In this document: positions 30,590 to 42,313 of the stretch, in pieces
Position numbering within the stretch: position 1 is the first letter of the stretch
Layout of the letters: every line of letters begins with the position of its first letter
Assembly: GCA_023627715.1 (NCBI GenBank)
Contig: JAMAHW010000013.1
Coordinates: 124,001 to 188,000, forward strand
Direction of reading: 5' to 3'
DNA from: Periconia sp. R9002
Taxonomy: Eukaryota; Ascomycota; Dothideomycetes; Pleosporales; Periconiaceae
Length of the DNA stretch: 64,000 nucleotides
Translations under genes and position numbers: made by a program
The notes under the pieces: generated by a model
Databases searched by the model: none
The model's input: the letters and a program-made list of their open reading frames with translations, nothing else
What the model was told of the DNA's origin: nothing

Positions 30590-33301
30590 ATGATCACGAA
30601 GCCATTCAGGCCTCCTTCGTTCGTTCGCCCGGAATCGAGCGACAACGAGCCCGCCACCAAGAAACGCCGCATTTCTTCGGACGTACAAGCTAGACCCATT
30701 TCTAGCTACCGAAAACCTCTCAGCTCAGTTGAAAACTCAAATGCCCCGCCCGTTTCATCGCCCAGCCAGAATGAACAGTATTATACGGTACTATGGCGGA
30801 AATATACGAACAAGAAGAACAAAACCTGGGACGGAGATGCCATACTTGCTGTTGTTGGAGGCTATGCAACTTTGACAGACAGTAATACAGGCAAGGAAAT
30901 GGGAAAGGCAGTATGCAGCCGACCGCTTTTGCCTGGTTCGTCACTGTCCATAGGTGGCAAAGAACTCGAGGTCGATGGGGTGCTTAAGAAGGAGGAATAC
31001 CTTTCTGGGCGAGCATTTCTCAATGGAGGATCAGCAGCTCTCAAAGAGAAACCACAGCATTCTAGTACCGGATACAAGTCGCTAGCTACGGCGGTCAAGG
31101 GATTTTCTCAGCAGAAGGTAGTTGCTGCCAATCCTCAGAACCGTAAAAGGGCTGTGGAAAATGAGGACGACGATGGCGATGTTGTCGAAGTAACTCGAGC
31201 GACCGATAGGAAGTTCTTCAAAACACCATTATTGTCCAGTACAGTAATTCCAAAAACAAACAGTTCGAAACCACAACCTCGGCATGATCCAAACCAGCCG
31301 AATGCGCTCGTGATGAAACGGCCACCATCCGCTCCGAAGGGCAAAGAGATAGTCGACGTGGTTGTTGATCCTGTACTGGGGAAACATTTGCGAGATCATC
31401 AGCGCGAAGGCGTAAAATTTTTGTACGAGTGTGTCATGGGTATGCGTTGCGAGGGTGAGGGTGCCATTATGGCAGATGAGATGGGTCTAGGCAAGACGCT
31501 ACAGACTATCGCTTTGCTTTGGACTCTCATGAAACAGAACCCTATCTACGGGAGCCCACCGGTTGTTGGCAAGGCTCTAATAGTCTGTCCAGCTGGCTTA
31601 ATTGACAATTGGCGGCGTGAATTTCTCAAGTGGTTAGGGAACGAACGCATCGGCGTCTTTGTTGCAGATGGAAAGAACAGAAAAATCACAAATTTCACCA
31701 TGGGCAAAGCTTATAACATCATGGTGGTTGGTTATGAGATGCTCCGCGTTGTGCAGGATGATTTGAAGAAGGGCAAGATCGATATTGTTGTCGCTGACGA
31801 AGGGCATCGACTGAAGACGGCCAATAACAAAGCCATGCAAGCCATACAGTCTCTAAGCACGGAACGACGTGTGATTCTCTCGGGAACGCCACTCCAGAAT
31901 GATCTCGGCGAGTTTTACACTGCTATTGACTTTGTAAATCCTGGTCTCCTAGGACAGCGTTCAGCTTTTAAGCGCACCTTCGAAGCTCCGATTTTGAAGA
32001 GTCGTCAACCTGAAGCCAGCGAATCCGAATTAGAGAAAGGCGAGGCTCGATGGCAAGAACTTGTCTCTTTGACCAGCCGATTCATGATCAGACGCACGGC
32101 TGACGTACTCTCCAAATATTTGCCACCCAAGACAGAGCAAATCGTGTTTTGCAGGCCCACTGTTGCGCAGGCTGCAGCATACCGCAGTATACTTTCCTCG
32201 CCGATCTTCACTGCTGCCCTCGGGAATACAGACATGGCTCTTCAACTCATCAACGTCCTAAAAAAAATTTGCAACAGTCCCGCACTGCTCAAATCCAAGA
32301 CAGATACTGAGGATACGCCTTCCGAGATGCTTCAATCTCTACTCCCCCTTATCCCACAAAACATTCTAAATTCGAATGCTTCCAGCACAAAGCTACGTGT
32401 TTTGGACAGTTTAGTACACCGCTTGTATACGACAACTGAGGAGAAAATCGTGATTGTGTCAAATTACACTAAAACACTGGACATGATAGAAAGACTCCTC
32501 AATTCACTTTCTTATTCCTTTCTACGGCTCGACGGTAGCACGCCGGCCAACAAACGTCAGCCTTTGGTGGAAAAATTCAACAAAACCAACAAAAAGACCG
32601 CATTCGCCTTTTTACTATCCGCCAAGTCCGGTGGAGTAGGGCTCAATCTTATAGGTGCATCTCGAATTGTTCTATTCGATATTGACTGGAATCCCGCAAC
32701 CGACTTACAAGCCATGGCACGCATCCATCGAGATGGACAAAAACTGCCCTGCAAAATATATCGGTTCCTCGTCCAAGGCAGCCTAGATGAGAAGATCTTC
32801 CAGCGCCAGATCATGAAGATGGGTCTGGCCAACGCAGTTGTTGATAACAAGGCCAGTGCGTCATCATTCTCTAAGGACGAGTTGAGAGATTTGTTCCGTT
32901 TAGACGAGCGAGAGACATGTCAGACACATGATCTCCTCCAATGTCCTTGCGACTGCGTAGGCTCGCGCGTGGATAACATGGAGCCCATCGAGATAAGTGA
33001 CAGCGAAGATGATGATTCAGATCAAGGTCGCTATCCAAGCTTGAAAAAGGCGAGTGAAGTCGATATGCTTGAGCAAGAATCTCGAATTCAAGCTCGTCGT
33101 ACGGCCAAGCAACCTAAGCTGACGTTGCTAATGGAATACCGCCACCTTGATACAAAGTACGTTCGCAGCGCGAAGAAGGGTGAGACGAACCAGGCCATAG
33201 ATTTACATGGTACTGCTGCGTCACTGAATGATGACGTACTGCTTGAAGTACTGAAGGAGCCTGACTGCAGGGTGGGTTTCGTTCTTACCAAGCCCTCATA
33301 A
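30590..33301 (+). CDS. RDH54: Rdh54/RAD54B-type SNF2 DNA translocase
   Basis: A 903-aa nuclear SNF2-family ATPase. Rdh54/Tid1 and RAD54B remodel Rad51/Dmc1 filaments during homologous recombination. The N-terminus starts MITKPFRPPSF, the KPFKPP signature of the RAD54B branch. YYTVLWRKYTNKKNKTWDGD follows, a block specific to Rdh54/RAD54B and not Rad54. Helicase motifs are DEMGLGKTLQT (Walker A, about 296), VVADEGHRLK (DEGH, about 400), LSGTPLQNDL, GGVGLNLIGAS and DWNPATDLQAMARIHRDGQ (motifs V-VI). A Cys-rich stretch, CQTHDLLQCPCDC, near 780 is also typical. A tract tttttcag lies two bases before the ATG, so a short upstream coding or UTR exon cannot be excluded. Confidence 0.92.
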   Translation: MITKPFRPPSFVRPESSDNEPATKKRRISSDVQARPISSYRKPLSSVENSNAPPVSSPSQNEQYYTVLWRKYTNKKNKTWDGDAILAVVGGYATLTDSNTGKEMGKAVCSRPLLPGSSLSIGGKELEVDGVLKKEEYLSGRAFLNGGSAALKEKPQHSSTGYKSLATAVKGFSQQKVVAANPQNRKRAVENEDDDGDVVEVTRATDRKFFKTPLLSSTVIPKTNSSKPQPRHDPNQPNALVMKRPPSAPKGKEIVDVVVDPVLGKHLRDHQREGVKFLYECVMGMRCEGEGAIMADEMGLGKTLQTIALLWTLMKQNPIYGSPPVVGKALIVCPAGLIDNWRREFLKWLGNERIGVFVADGKNRKITNFTMGKAYNIMVVGYEMLRVVQDDLKKGKIDIVVADEGHRLKTANNKAMQAIQSLSTERRVILSGTPLQNDLGEFYTAIDFVNPGLLGQRSAFKRTFEAPILKSRQPEASESELEKGEARWQELVSLTSRFMIRRTADVLSKYLPPKTEQIVFCRPTVAQAAAYRSILSSPIFTAALGNTDMALQLINVLKKICNSPALLKSKTDTEDTPSEMLQSLLPLIPQNILNSNASSTKLRVLDSLVHRLYTTTEEKIVIVSNYTKTLDMIERLLNSLSYSFLRLDGSTPANKRQPLVEKFNKTNKKTAFAFLLSAKSGGVGLNLIGASRIVLFDIDWNPATDLQAMARIHRDGQKLPCKIYRFLVQGSLDEKIFQRQIMKMGLANAVVDNKASASSFSKDELRDLFRLDERETCQTHDLLQCPCDCVGSRVDNMEPIEISDSEDDDSDQGRYPSLKKASEVDMLEQESRIQARRTAKQPKLTLLMEYRHLDTKYVRSAKKGETNQAIDLHGTAASLNDDVLLEVLKEPDCRVGFVLTKPS

Positions 33302-33592
33302 TGAACTCCCACAGATGAAGTAGGGGTAAGTGCTTTGTCTCTGGACTACCCACAAGTGGTTCCATAAAGGAGTAAATGTCGATCAATGAAGATGCTATGC
33401 GACATGAATTCTGGAGGTTCACATGGCCATATTGTTGTTCTATAAATCTGCATTATTCATTGGGATAGTTGGACTCCAAAATCACATGATGTCTAGAACC
33501 ACAAAGTGATACTATCATTGCATGAAAACACCGCATTGACTTGATCACATAATGTTACTCCTTTACCATGACGCACCCTTTTCAGCGTACCC

Positions 33593-34546
33593 TTATTCAT
33601 CCTTAGAAAAGTACTCCACATTACCACTCTTCTTTCCCAACTCTACAAGTCTCTCCCTCATCCCTTTGGCTCTCTTCTCCATATCAGGGTCGAAGTCATT
33701 GAAATCGTAATCCTTTACCCACTCTCCAACGCCGTGCTGCAAAACATTCCTAGCACGCTCCGCACTGCCCAGTGTCGTCCCAATACTACCATGCAACGTC
33801 ATCCGCTCCTTCGTCTCATCATAAACCCCCCTATGTAGAATATTGTTATTGTAGAAAACGACCTCGCCGGCCTTCAACTCAACCACCAACTGATCTGGAA
33901 TGTGCGCCTCGTACGGATCCGCATTCCGCTCCGTAGCCGTACGCGCACGCTTATGGCTTCCAGGGACAACGATCAACGACGCATCATCATACAACGCAAG
34001 ATTCCACTGGGCATGATATCCCGGTTTACCCAACCTCTCCAGCTCCTCCTCGTCGGTCGCGTCGGCCGCGATATCGTCTCGATGCCAGCGCAGACTCCAC
34101 GCATGATCCGGACGCACCAGCATGTTGTACAGCTCCATGACCATTTGGTCCTGCTCGCACCCGATGAGCGCAGCGACATACTTGAGGAGCTCTGCGTCAA
34201 AGTACGACTTGGCGAAGGTGAGGTGATCTGGGTTGCTGGGGTGCATGAGGTGCTGCACGCCCCAGATGCCCTGCGAGGCATCGGCCGTCCAGGGCGGGAA
34301 TTGCTTGGGCAGTGTGCGGATGTAGGGCCATTTCCCCTCGCGCGCCGTCGTCGTTAGCCGTTTTGCGGCGGCGCGCAGCGAGTCGAGGTCGAAGGAGGGG
34401 AAGAGTGAGGCCGGGAGGACGACGAAGCCATCACGGTCCAGGGATTCACGGGCCTGTTTGTAGGGGTTTGGCTGGGGCGGTGGGAGGGTTATGGAGTCGT
34501 TGATGGTTTGGGGTGGTTGGGTGGGGATGTCGATTGCCGTGGCCAT
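33593..34546 (-). CDS. Phytanoyl-CoA dioxygenase (PhyH) family protein
   Basis: A 317-aa single-exon Fe(II)/2-oxoglutarate dioxygenase-like protein. Family members hydroxylate lipids or small metabolites. Visible features are LDRDGFVVLPASLFP (fold start, about 36), LRWHRDDIA (the HxD iron ligands, about 153), AQWNLALYDD, LIVVPGSHKRAR (the usual VPGSH turn), and GEVVFYNNNILHRGVYD (distal His, about 239). MTLHGSIG follows with the 2-oxoglutarate-binding area. All metal ligands are present, so it should be active. There is no peroxisomal PTS1 (it ends YFSKDE) and no signal peptide. The gene is GC-richer than its surroundings. The substrate cannot be deduced. Confidence 0.85.
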   Translation of the reverse strand: MATAIDIPTQPPQTINDSITLPPPQPNPYKQARESLDRDGFVVLPASLFPSFDLDSLRAAAKRLTTTAREGKWPYIRTLPKQFPPWTADASQGIWGVQHLMHPSNPDHLTFAKSYFDAELLKYVAALIGCEQDQMVMELYNMLVRPDHAWSLRWHRDDIAADATDEEELERLGKPGYHAQWNLALYDDASLIVVPGSHKRARTATERNADPYEAHIPDQLVVELKAGEVVFYNNNILHRGVYDETKERMTLHGSIGTTLGSAERARNVLQHGVGEWVKDYDFNDFDPDMEKRAKGMRERLVELGKKSGNVEYFSKDE

Positions 34547-35635
34547 TGTGAGAGCTAGTTATGAGGAGAGGGATGGAATGCAAGTTGGTCGTCAGAATTA
34601 TGGTTTAGCAGTCACTGGGAAATCATGAGAGTATATAGCTATTCGATAGAGGTAGTATGGCAGAAAGAGGATACGATCATCTATATGAATTGGACATGTA
34701 ACATCAATGGGAGGTCATCGCGATGTGTGAAGGGGTCAAGTGGGACGTTACCTTGCTACCCCGCACACCCCATTGCCTAAGAGTAGTGCCTTCTACCCCT
34801 ATTTGTAGGCTACCGGTACTACGGGACTCAAGCGCCTTTTGCTGTTACTTACTCTCGAGGTCCTTGAACACCATGGTCAGACAGTATTGCTCTTCTGTAG
34901 GTGACAGACAATGTAGCTGTTGCATGTCACGGTGGCATTGAAAACGGGGGACGCGTCATGAGCACATTTTTGCTAATGTATGAAATGGACACATGGCCGT
35001 ATGTGGATCAATATAGTAACTAATTACCCACGGGCGAATTTCGCCAACGTGCAGTATACGAACTTCGTTACACACGATATCATTTGAAGGTAGAAAATCC
35101 TGGATATGTATGCTCCAGTGGGATCCGGGAAAGGATGTTTTACCTAGACACTCCATTTAGCTTTGGATGTAACTGTTTCAACACTTGGGAATTCCTTCCA
35201 TTAGATACCTATGTATGGTTTTGAATCTGGATTGTTGCTGGGAAGAAACAAAAAAAACACGCATACATGACTTTTCTTGCGTCGTATGAGACAACATCTG
35301 TAAGAATAACTGAATCGTGATTCCCGAGTTCAACACCGAACTTCAATAATTGGCTATAGACTATTCGTTGTTATCATCATTCGTAAGAGTTACAACATGT
35401 ATAGCAACCGCAGATCTTAAAACGCCGTCGAAAGTTGTATAGTTTGGTCCCACACTAGCGACATTTCATCGAGATGCAGACACCGCTTAACTGCTTGCTC
35501 AAGTTCCATATAAGTTCCGTCCCGGCATGTGGGGGCGCCGTCTGTAGCTGCCTTAAGTATAGACATAGGCATAAAATGTGGATGTACAGGTTCCGCGGCT
35601 GTGATTTTTGCAGTCATTTCCTCGTTGTTATTGCC
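34547..35635. other. Intergenic, PhyH gene to RdRP 3' end
   Basis: About 1.1 kb with no supportable gene. It contains the PhyH promoter and RdRP 3' flank. Short ORFs have no recognisable features. Confidence 0.4.
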
Positions 35636-38600
35636 TCAAACCACCATCTCAAGAAATTCGGGTTGAGACTCCTGTTCCCTATTCTCCTCTTCATCTTCCT
35701 CCTCCTCCTGCGGCTTCGGAACTTTGATTGGCCTCGGCTTCATATTGGCCAAAAGATGTGGCGTGATGTTCGTGGAGCCAGGTATCGAGCGGCATTTAAG
35801 GTCCATTAGATCCCGTCCTGCCATGTACCACACAAAGGGTTGATTCTTTGGGTACCCATAGGCTGAGTATAAGGCTGATGCGCGGATCTTTTCCCACATA
35901 TTGAAGTTCGGGCCCAGGTACGGCTGCAAGAGTGGCTTGAATGTTTCAATTATGGGGGTTCTGGGAACGATAGCCTGATACCGAGAGTAGCAGGCATCGA
36001 GAACCTCACTGAAATGATTTTTGTGCTCACGGTGCATTTTTTTCCATAGCTTTTCCAACTCCTGGAAGCTCTTCGTAAGGGAAGCAAATTCTGCTCTAAT
36101 TGCGGCCTGAATGTCGGCGTTCTGTGAATTTTCAAGATACGACCGAGGATAGCGGAGCGCTTCGTCGTCGCAGTCCGTTTTCTGGAAGCTTTCCTTTACC
36201 ATTTGCAGAGTTGCAAAGTTGTGTTGACGCACAACGTCAAAGTACAGGTAATCGAGAATGTTTTCGCTTTTATGCCGGTAGTCTTTCCCGCGGGGATCTT
36301 CCGTTTCATCTAGGTCGATTTTGTCTTTACAAGCTTCCATGGCTTGCTTGTATGCTGGAATCGCTGGATTCCCACATTTGAGCTTGCGTTCCACGAGTGC
36401 AGTGTACTCTGATTTATCAAACATGAAACCCTGTTTTGGTCCATCTACTAGGAGATCATGAGTATCGCAGAGAGAATCTAGCCACCAAGAGTGTACTTGG
36501 TTCTCCATGTAAGCTCGTTTTTCATGAAAGTTCGTCACTAAGCCGAGGAGTGAGGGCATCAAGCGGAATTCGAGCGCCTCTTTGATGAATTCGCTGGCAG
36601 TAGACAAGTCCCGTGTGTTCATAACGTCATGCAATTTTCTGGAGTCTATCCGAATGCCGTATGTTGTCGGTTCGAGGGGATCTAGTGGCGCGGGTGCATT
36701 CTTGAACGGCCCAGTAAGATCGGGCTCCCAACAGAGCCAAAATATATCGCCGTCATAGTCACCACCTTGTAGCTTTCCAGCCAGGGGATATTCACCGCGG
36801 GACGGAAAAACAGCAACATCTCTAAGATGATCCAGTTCGGGCTTTTTGACGGCTCGTACTTTTTGAATATCCGAGCGACGACAGGCTGGTTGACGTGCTA
36901 CTAGCAGGTCGATATTGTTGAGCGCATGGAATGTCGTATCCGTGGCCTCATCCACAACAGACTCAGAAAAATGAACATGCACTTCCCCGGGCTTGAGCAC
37001 TCCCAAAGGATCTGCCACACCGAACAAGAAGGTGGCCCTACCTAATGGTATCTTCAACTTTTGTTCCATACGCAGATGCTGTAATTTGACGTATTTGCAA
37101 AGCTGTTCAGCTAGGTAAGGCTCGTCCGCTGGATGAAACCCACTCTGTAGTAAATATCTTATCTTATTCGGCAACGATTTGGGCAGTGCCGCGTCCCATA
37201 TCATTTCATTTTCAGGTGGTGATTGCTGATGTAACCAGTGATAAAGTTTCGTGGAATCAGATAATGTTTTCTGAAGTTCCTCTCTGGCGATATCCAAATG
37301 GTTCTTAGCCAATCTTGCAATGACGTTTCGGGATACGCCTCTGTCTACCAGGATGGGGATGAAAGACATGTGCAATGTAGAAGGGCTAGGGCGCGAACTG
37401 TGGTTGAGATATTCGAAGGTCAGTCGATGCTTGTCGTAATTTCGTTCATCATGGTCCTCATCGTGCGGTTTGAACTGTTGTTGACTGTCACTGATTTCTA
37501 TCCATATGTCTAGTTCGCGTGGATCGGTAGTAGCAGGGTCCCCGCAAATCATCCATACTCCCTTTGCACTTCCAATGCGACCTTGGAGGATGCTTGGGAG
37601 ACCTTCTCGGGAATCTGTGGCCTTTTTGTATATGTGCCAGATCTTCTTAGCCGCGCCTACGGAAATGCGCGAGCATCCGTCGTTCATAACAGCACGCTCC
37701 TTACTTACCCCTTTCGTAGAGAGTAGTGACAGATCGTCGAAAGTTGAACTTTCCGCAGTACCATCTGCACGCTTGTCGTTTACGCGAATGATTTGAGAAG
37801 GTTTGAATGTCAGTGTAGATATCGTTCGAGATAGAGCGAGATCGAGGCGTGCGTATGCTTTGCAAAAGCTCGAGTCTTCATTAGCCTTGAAATCGAAAAA
37901 CCAGTTGAGCATTTCGCCAACATTAATCGGCTCGATGTCCGCGCCTTCCGTTGCAAACATGACCAACCGTTTATCACAGTCGTCTGTAACTCTGTTAGAC
38001 TTCTTTTTGATGGTTTCGATATGGAATGCGCTCCATTTCCGACCGAGAAAAGTATGCTCTCTCGTGAACCAATCTTTCCACTGGCTTTGAACTAGACGCC
38101 ATTCTCGTTCGGTAAATCTTTCAGGCTTGGTCGTGGATTCGAAGGAGACCATATTTAAATACAGAAACCGGTGAGACCCAAATTTCCGTTGTAGCCGACA
38201 GGATTTGTCCGCGACAATAGGCAGGAGATCCAATCGAAAGACGGGACCACTTTTCTTTTAATTAAGAGAAATGGTTCCCTTGAAGGTGAACCCGTCAAAG
38301 CCTTTCTTTACAGCTGCCCAGGCCTTGAAAGGGTCACGTGTCTTAGAATTTGGCGCCTTTATCTCGATGTTTCTCCAAAAGCCTACTGGATCCAGCTGCA
38401 AACTAGCAAGTTTGATTTCGGGCAATAATTCTTCCATGGACGTATTGTTCTCATGTGCTATCCGGCAACAGATGAACAGTATGAAGTATGGAAATTGCTC
38501 GAGTTCTTCTGGCAGATCGTCTACAAACAAGTGTTGGTTTGGAATATCCCTTATGTACCAAGGCATGGGCGTCTGCCTGTCTATATTTGGAGAGATATGG

Positions 38601-40270
38601 TCAGTCCGAACCCTGCGCTTTCCGTCAGGCGAGATGAGTGATTCAGTGCTCTTGGGTTGAGACTGGGCTTTGATGCGAGGCCAAGACTGAGGATCTGTGA
38701 CTGAAGGTCGGTCCTCGGTCTCTTTGTGGCGAGTTGAATCATTATTGCCAGCGGACCAAGGATGAATGCCATAGCGCTGGCGGGAGCTCACTCTTTGTGG
38801 GGGTGGCATGGACGCATCATGTCCAGAGCCAGCATATCTCCGCTCCACGTGATTTGCTGTGTCCAACAACCCACCTTCATCAATAGAACCACCAAAAGTG
38901 GATGAGCTCTCGCGACCTGACAGCTGAGGAGGTTGTGGCTTCTTCTCTGGCAAGCCTGTACTTACTTCGCCCAATCGGGAATTGATTTGTAACAGAGCAG
39001 GAGCGTCCAAGGGACCTGTAGTAGTGGACCCCTTCCCTGGTAATGAGGGGTAACGCACATCTCCATCACAGGCGTCTGAAGTGAAGGAGGTGTTCCCAGT
39101 CTCAGGCTGTGTGGACTGGATAGAAGATGCGGCATTGAAACTGTCAACGAAGGAGGTTTTCGTTGACTCACTTCGAAAAGAGCGAGAGAGGTCAAGAGGG
39201 TACTTTGATGTCGGTGTCCAGCCAAATGGCTGTAGGTCCTTAACGGTTTTTGTAAGTTTTGGTGATGCTCCAGAGGCGCCAAAGCCATCATAGGGTCTCT
39301 TGATAGCCTGTTTATCCTGACGGAATCGAGAACTTGCCTGTACGCGCCTCTGGGCTGATCGTGAGGATAGAGATAATGAGGGCGAAGGGGGAGTGACAAA
39401 ATCATCTTCATCTTCGTCCGTGGGAGAACCAGGGTCAGAAATATTTCCCGAGGTGTTTTCGTGGCCATGGAGGTCAGCCGTCGTGGTCGTCTTGGTAGGG
39501 GATTTTGGGTTTGTAGTGCGACTTTGTGCTATCGGTATGTCAGATTCGGCGTGCGCACGTCAAAATCCACCATGATCTGTACGCGAACCTTCGAATAATT
39601 CAAATTTGGGTCCAAAGGTAGGCAGAGGGTTAATGAACAGTTTGAGATGGCAAGCTGATAGAATGAAATAAAGTATCTACAGGATTTTTTTTTTGGTTTA
39701 TTGACCATGGAAAAACGAAGCAATACTCTGTGATGATCAATTCACAATGCATTATCCATGGAAAAACGAAAAGCATGAAACGAGACAATGCACGAGGCAT
39801 CGTATCTATTGCAAAGGAAGTTTTTAATGGGACTTACACAGTTGCAGTGGCTTCAGCGATTTTGAATTCAACTCGGGCCCTCGCTTGAGATCCAGTGGCG
39901 TCACTTTTCTCGAAGATGGGGTTAGTAACATCTTACTTTTGAGAATGCCATGGAGTGCCTCTAGCCGCTTCTCGGGAGGGAAACCGGATGCTACATCTTC
40001 GAATGTGTTTAGGGCCTGCGTGAGGCCTTCTCCTGGAGCGTAGTATAACCGTTTAAGCTGGCCGTGCACTTTATCGCTGAGGCTGTCGGCATTTTTGGCT
40101 GGAGACCAAGTGTCATCGCGAGGTTCAATGCCCAATTGCCACGCATTCTCGAGTGATTGAATTATGGTAACCAATTCAACGCCGTTCTTTCGTGGGGTGT
40201 TGGGAACAGCGGTTAGCCCCACCCTTCGCCTTGGGCTAGGTACTGCAGCGTGATTGTGCGGAGCGGCCAT
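35636..40270 (-). CDS. RNA-dependent RNA polymerase, QDE-1 type, with one in-frame stop
   Basis: A cellular RdRP of the RNA-silencing (quelling) pathway, related to Neurospora QDE-1, which makes double-stranded RNA from aberrant transcripts. Exon 1 is 39838-40270 (MAAPHNHAAVPSPRRR...) and exon 2 is 35636-39528, joined over a 309-bp intron (GTAAGT...GATAG). That gives 1442 codons, close to the 1402 aa I recall for QDE-1. The N-terminal third is Ser/Pro-rich. The catalytic loop GGDYDGDIFW is at codons about 1066-1075. KLQGGDYDG, ADKSCRLQRKFG and HLLANMKPRP are other family blocks. Codon 568 (38258-38260) is TAA, between FKGTISLN and KKSGPVFR, and both flanks continue the family sequence in the same frame. 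A nonsense mutation, a sequence error or an unusual intron could explain this; see findings. The coordinates include the stop. Confidence 0.85.
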
Positions 40271-40827
40271 GGTTAAATATCCATATGTGTTATTTTGGTA
40301 CCAACCAATCTAAATACAAAGGTCTAGTCCATTGCGTACCCAGGAATCCAGAAAAGAATGGTGGGGGAGGATGCGGAGGTTGCGACATGATGTGTGCCTC
40401 AGGCCCGTCTGTTACTGGACTGGGGACCGACGCACAGACAATGGACGCGCGAACACGAAGTCACAGGACCGAGCCGTTCACTCATCGTGCATATCTAAGG
40501 TAGGCGCTAAAAAATTGCAGTCGGCACGGATTCCCGCCATGCTTTGTTCGCCTGTTTACCACGCAGTGACAACAAATCGACTACCATGGCGCATTGTAGG
40601 TATCATCATAGGTGCATGTTCGGGTGAGAATCGTTCTTCGACGTCCACAATCACTTTTATGTTGTTTGCAGTGCACACAATTTTTGTTTCATATTTGAAA
40701 ATGCCAGCAAACCCTTCCAAGTCATCAACCGTATTTTGAACCCCCAATTGGTAATTCATGACACATTGTAAATAGTCCAAGATCCCACCGCATCGCCCAA
40801 GTCTCATCGACACCCAGCAATCTTGCT

Positions 40828-41584
40828 CTAGACCTTGGTCTCGCTAAGACCGTGCTTCCAGACGGTAACATAGGGAGTAACACCGTCCTCGCGGTAGTTG
40901 AGGAGAACGACCCTTTGCAGAGCAATCAGTCACTGCCATTGGTGATGTAAGTTGAGAAGTGTGGATACTTACATGCCATCGGGGTCCATGGACTCGCCGA
41001 TCAGGAATTCGTAGTCCTTGAAGTTGGCAACAATCTTCTTGGCGAATGTTTGCGCACCCTTCTCGAAGGTTGAGATCTCGTCCGCGCTAGCACCTTGCTC
41101 CGTGAGCTTGGCCTTGACAGCCTTCATGTAGCCTTTTGACTGTCAGCAATCCATAGGTTCCGACGGCGGGCGATGCATGTGACACTGACCCTTCAAGTGG
41201 GTGAGATATGACTTCTTATCGAAGGAAGTCTCGTTGAGACGGAAAGAGTGAACGACATCAATGACCTGCTGGGCCTGGTCGTCGGCACCCTCATCATCGC
41301 CACCCTCGGCGGAAGCATTGGCACCAATGTCGACGTCTCCAACACCAACGGTGATCTTTTTGCAGTCGGCCTCGTAGACGACGTCGTCGACGAGCTTGAG
41401 GTCGTAAACGTCCGAGATGATCTCGTCGCCGGTGAGCTTGTCCTGCGGGTCATTGTCAGCCATGTTGCGGCGCGCAAAAGGGTGAAAAGGGTCCAGAAAA
41501 AGAAGGCATGCAGGAGAGGGGCGGGCGCGGGGCACATCACGGCCTGGCGCGCAACGGGACTGGACTAACAGTGTAGATGATCAT
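40828..41584 (-). CDS. TMA19: Translationally controlled tumour protein homologue (TCTP/Tma19)
   Basis: A 170-aa conserved, abundant cytosolic Ca2+- and microtubule-associated protein that binds ribosomes in yeast. Four exons: 41570-41584 (only MIIYT), 41190-41442, 40973-41132 and 40828-40912. All phases match, with introns of 127, 57 and 60 bp. Family signatures are [12 protein letters not shown] near the start, [13 protein letters not shown], and [13 protein letters not shown] followed by [14 protein letters not shown]. It ends KHGLSETKV. The region upstream of exon 1 is pyrimidine-rich on the coding strand, as in many translation-linked genes. The first intron is long for this genome and begins after only 15 coding bases, a pattern common in highly expressed fungal genes. 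Confidence 0.95.
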
Positions 41585-42313
41585 GGTGAAGAGAGGTGGA
41601 GCGGAGCGAGGACGAAAGGGAGTGTCAAGCGGATGGGTGGGAGAGGGCCGAGTACTTGTAGAGGAAGACTGAGAGGCGGAAGTGGATGCGTGTACAAGTA
41701 CTGACTGAGGGGGTCGAAGGCGGAGAGAGAATGTTCAGTTTGGTTAGTGGGGTCGAAATAATTTGGACGCCAGCCCAAGCCTATTCGGGGTTGCATGTAA
41801 AAGCCTAGGGTGGCCCGTGCGCAGACAGGAGGCGACAAAGCAAAGTTCATGACGCGGGCGATTGAGGAAGGCTTGGGGCTGGCATTGCCGTCAAACAAAC
41901 GCTCACGGAGCCTTTCTTCTCTCTCTACGGCACCACTCTCACCCCATCCGCCGCACTCGACTCCGACCTCTACTCTGCTCCGCCCACCGCTGCCTCTCCT
42001 TTTGAGCCAAACATCACTCTACACTCACGCCGCCCTCTCCCTTGACCTCCGTCCGCATCGCGTTTACTTTTTCCCTCCCCTAATCTTAGCCATTCCGCGA
42101 CATCCGATCTCGTCACGAGCCTAAATAATAACAGTCGAAGACTGTCCACCGCCCGCCCTGAGAGCTTCAATTGCTGCTTGCCTTTCAGTCTCCTCCTTCA
42201 CACCCTCCTGATCGTTTGTCACCTCGCCCTTCTCCATTCTCCCCACAGCCACCTCCGCCTTTCGATTGCGTCTTGACCACCGGTGCCCCCCGCGCGCGCA
42301 CCGTCGCTGCACA

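Noticed and set aside
26803..34546. FAD monooxygenase and PhyH dioxygenase as a secondary-metabolite cluster
   Set aside because: Calcineurin B, Atg43-like and Rdh54 genes lie between them and there is no backbone synthase.
39529..39723. ORF ending in MVDFDVRTPNLTYR as the RdRP N-terminus
   Set aside because: It is out of frame with the RdRP; the 40270-39838 exon joins in phase with a good GTAAGT donor instead.
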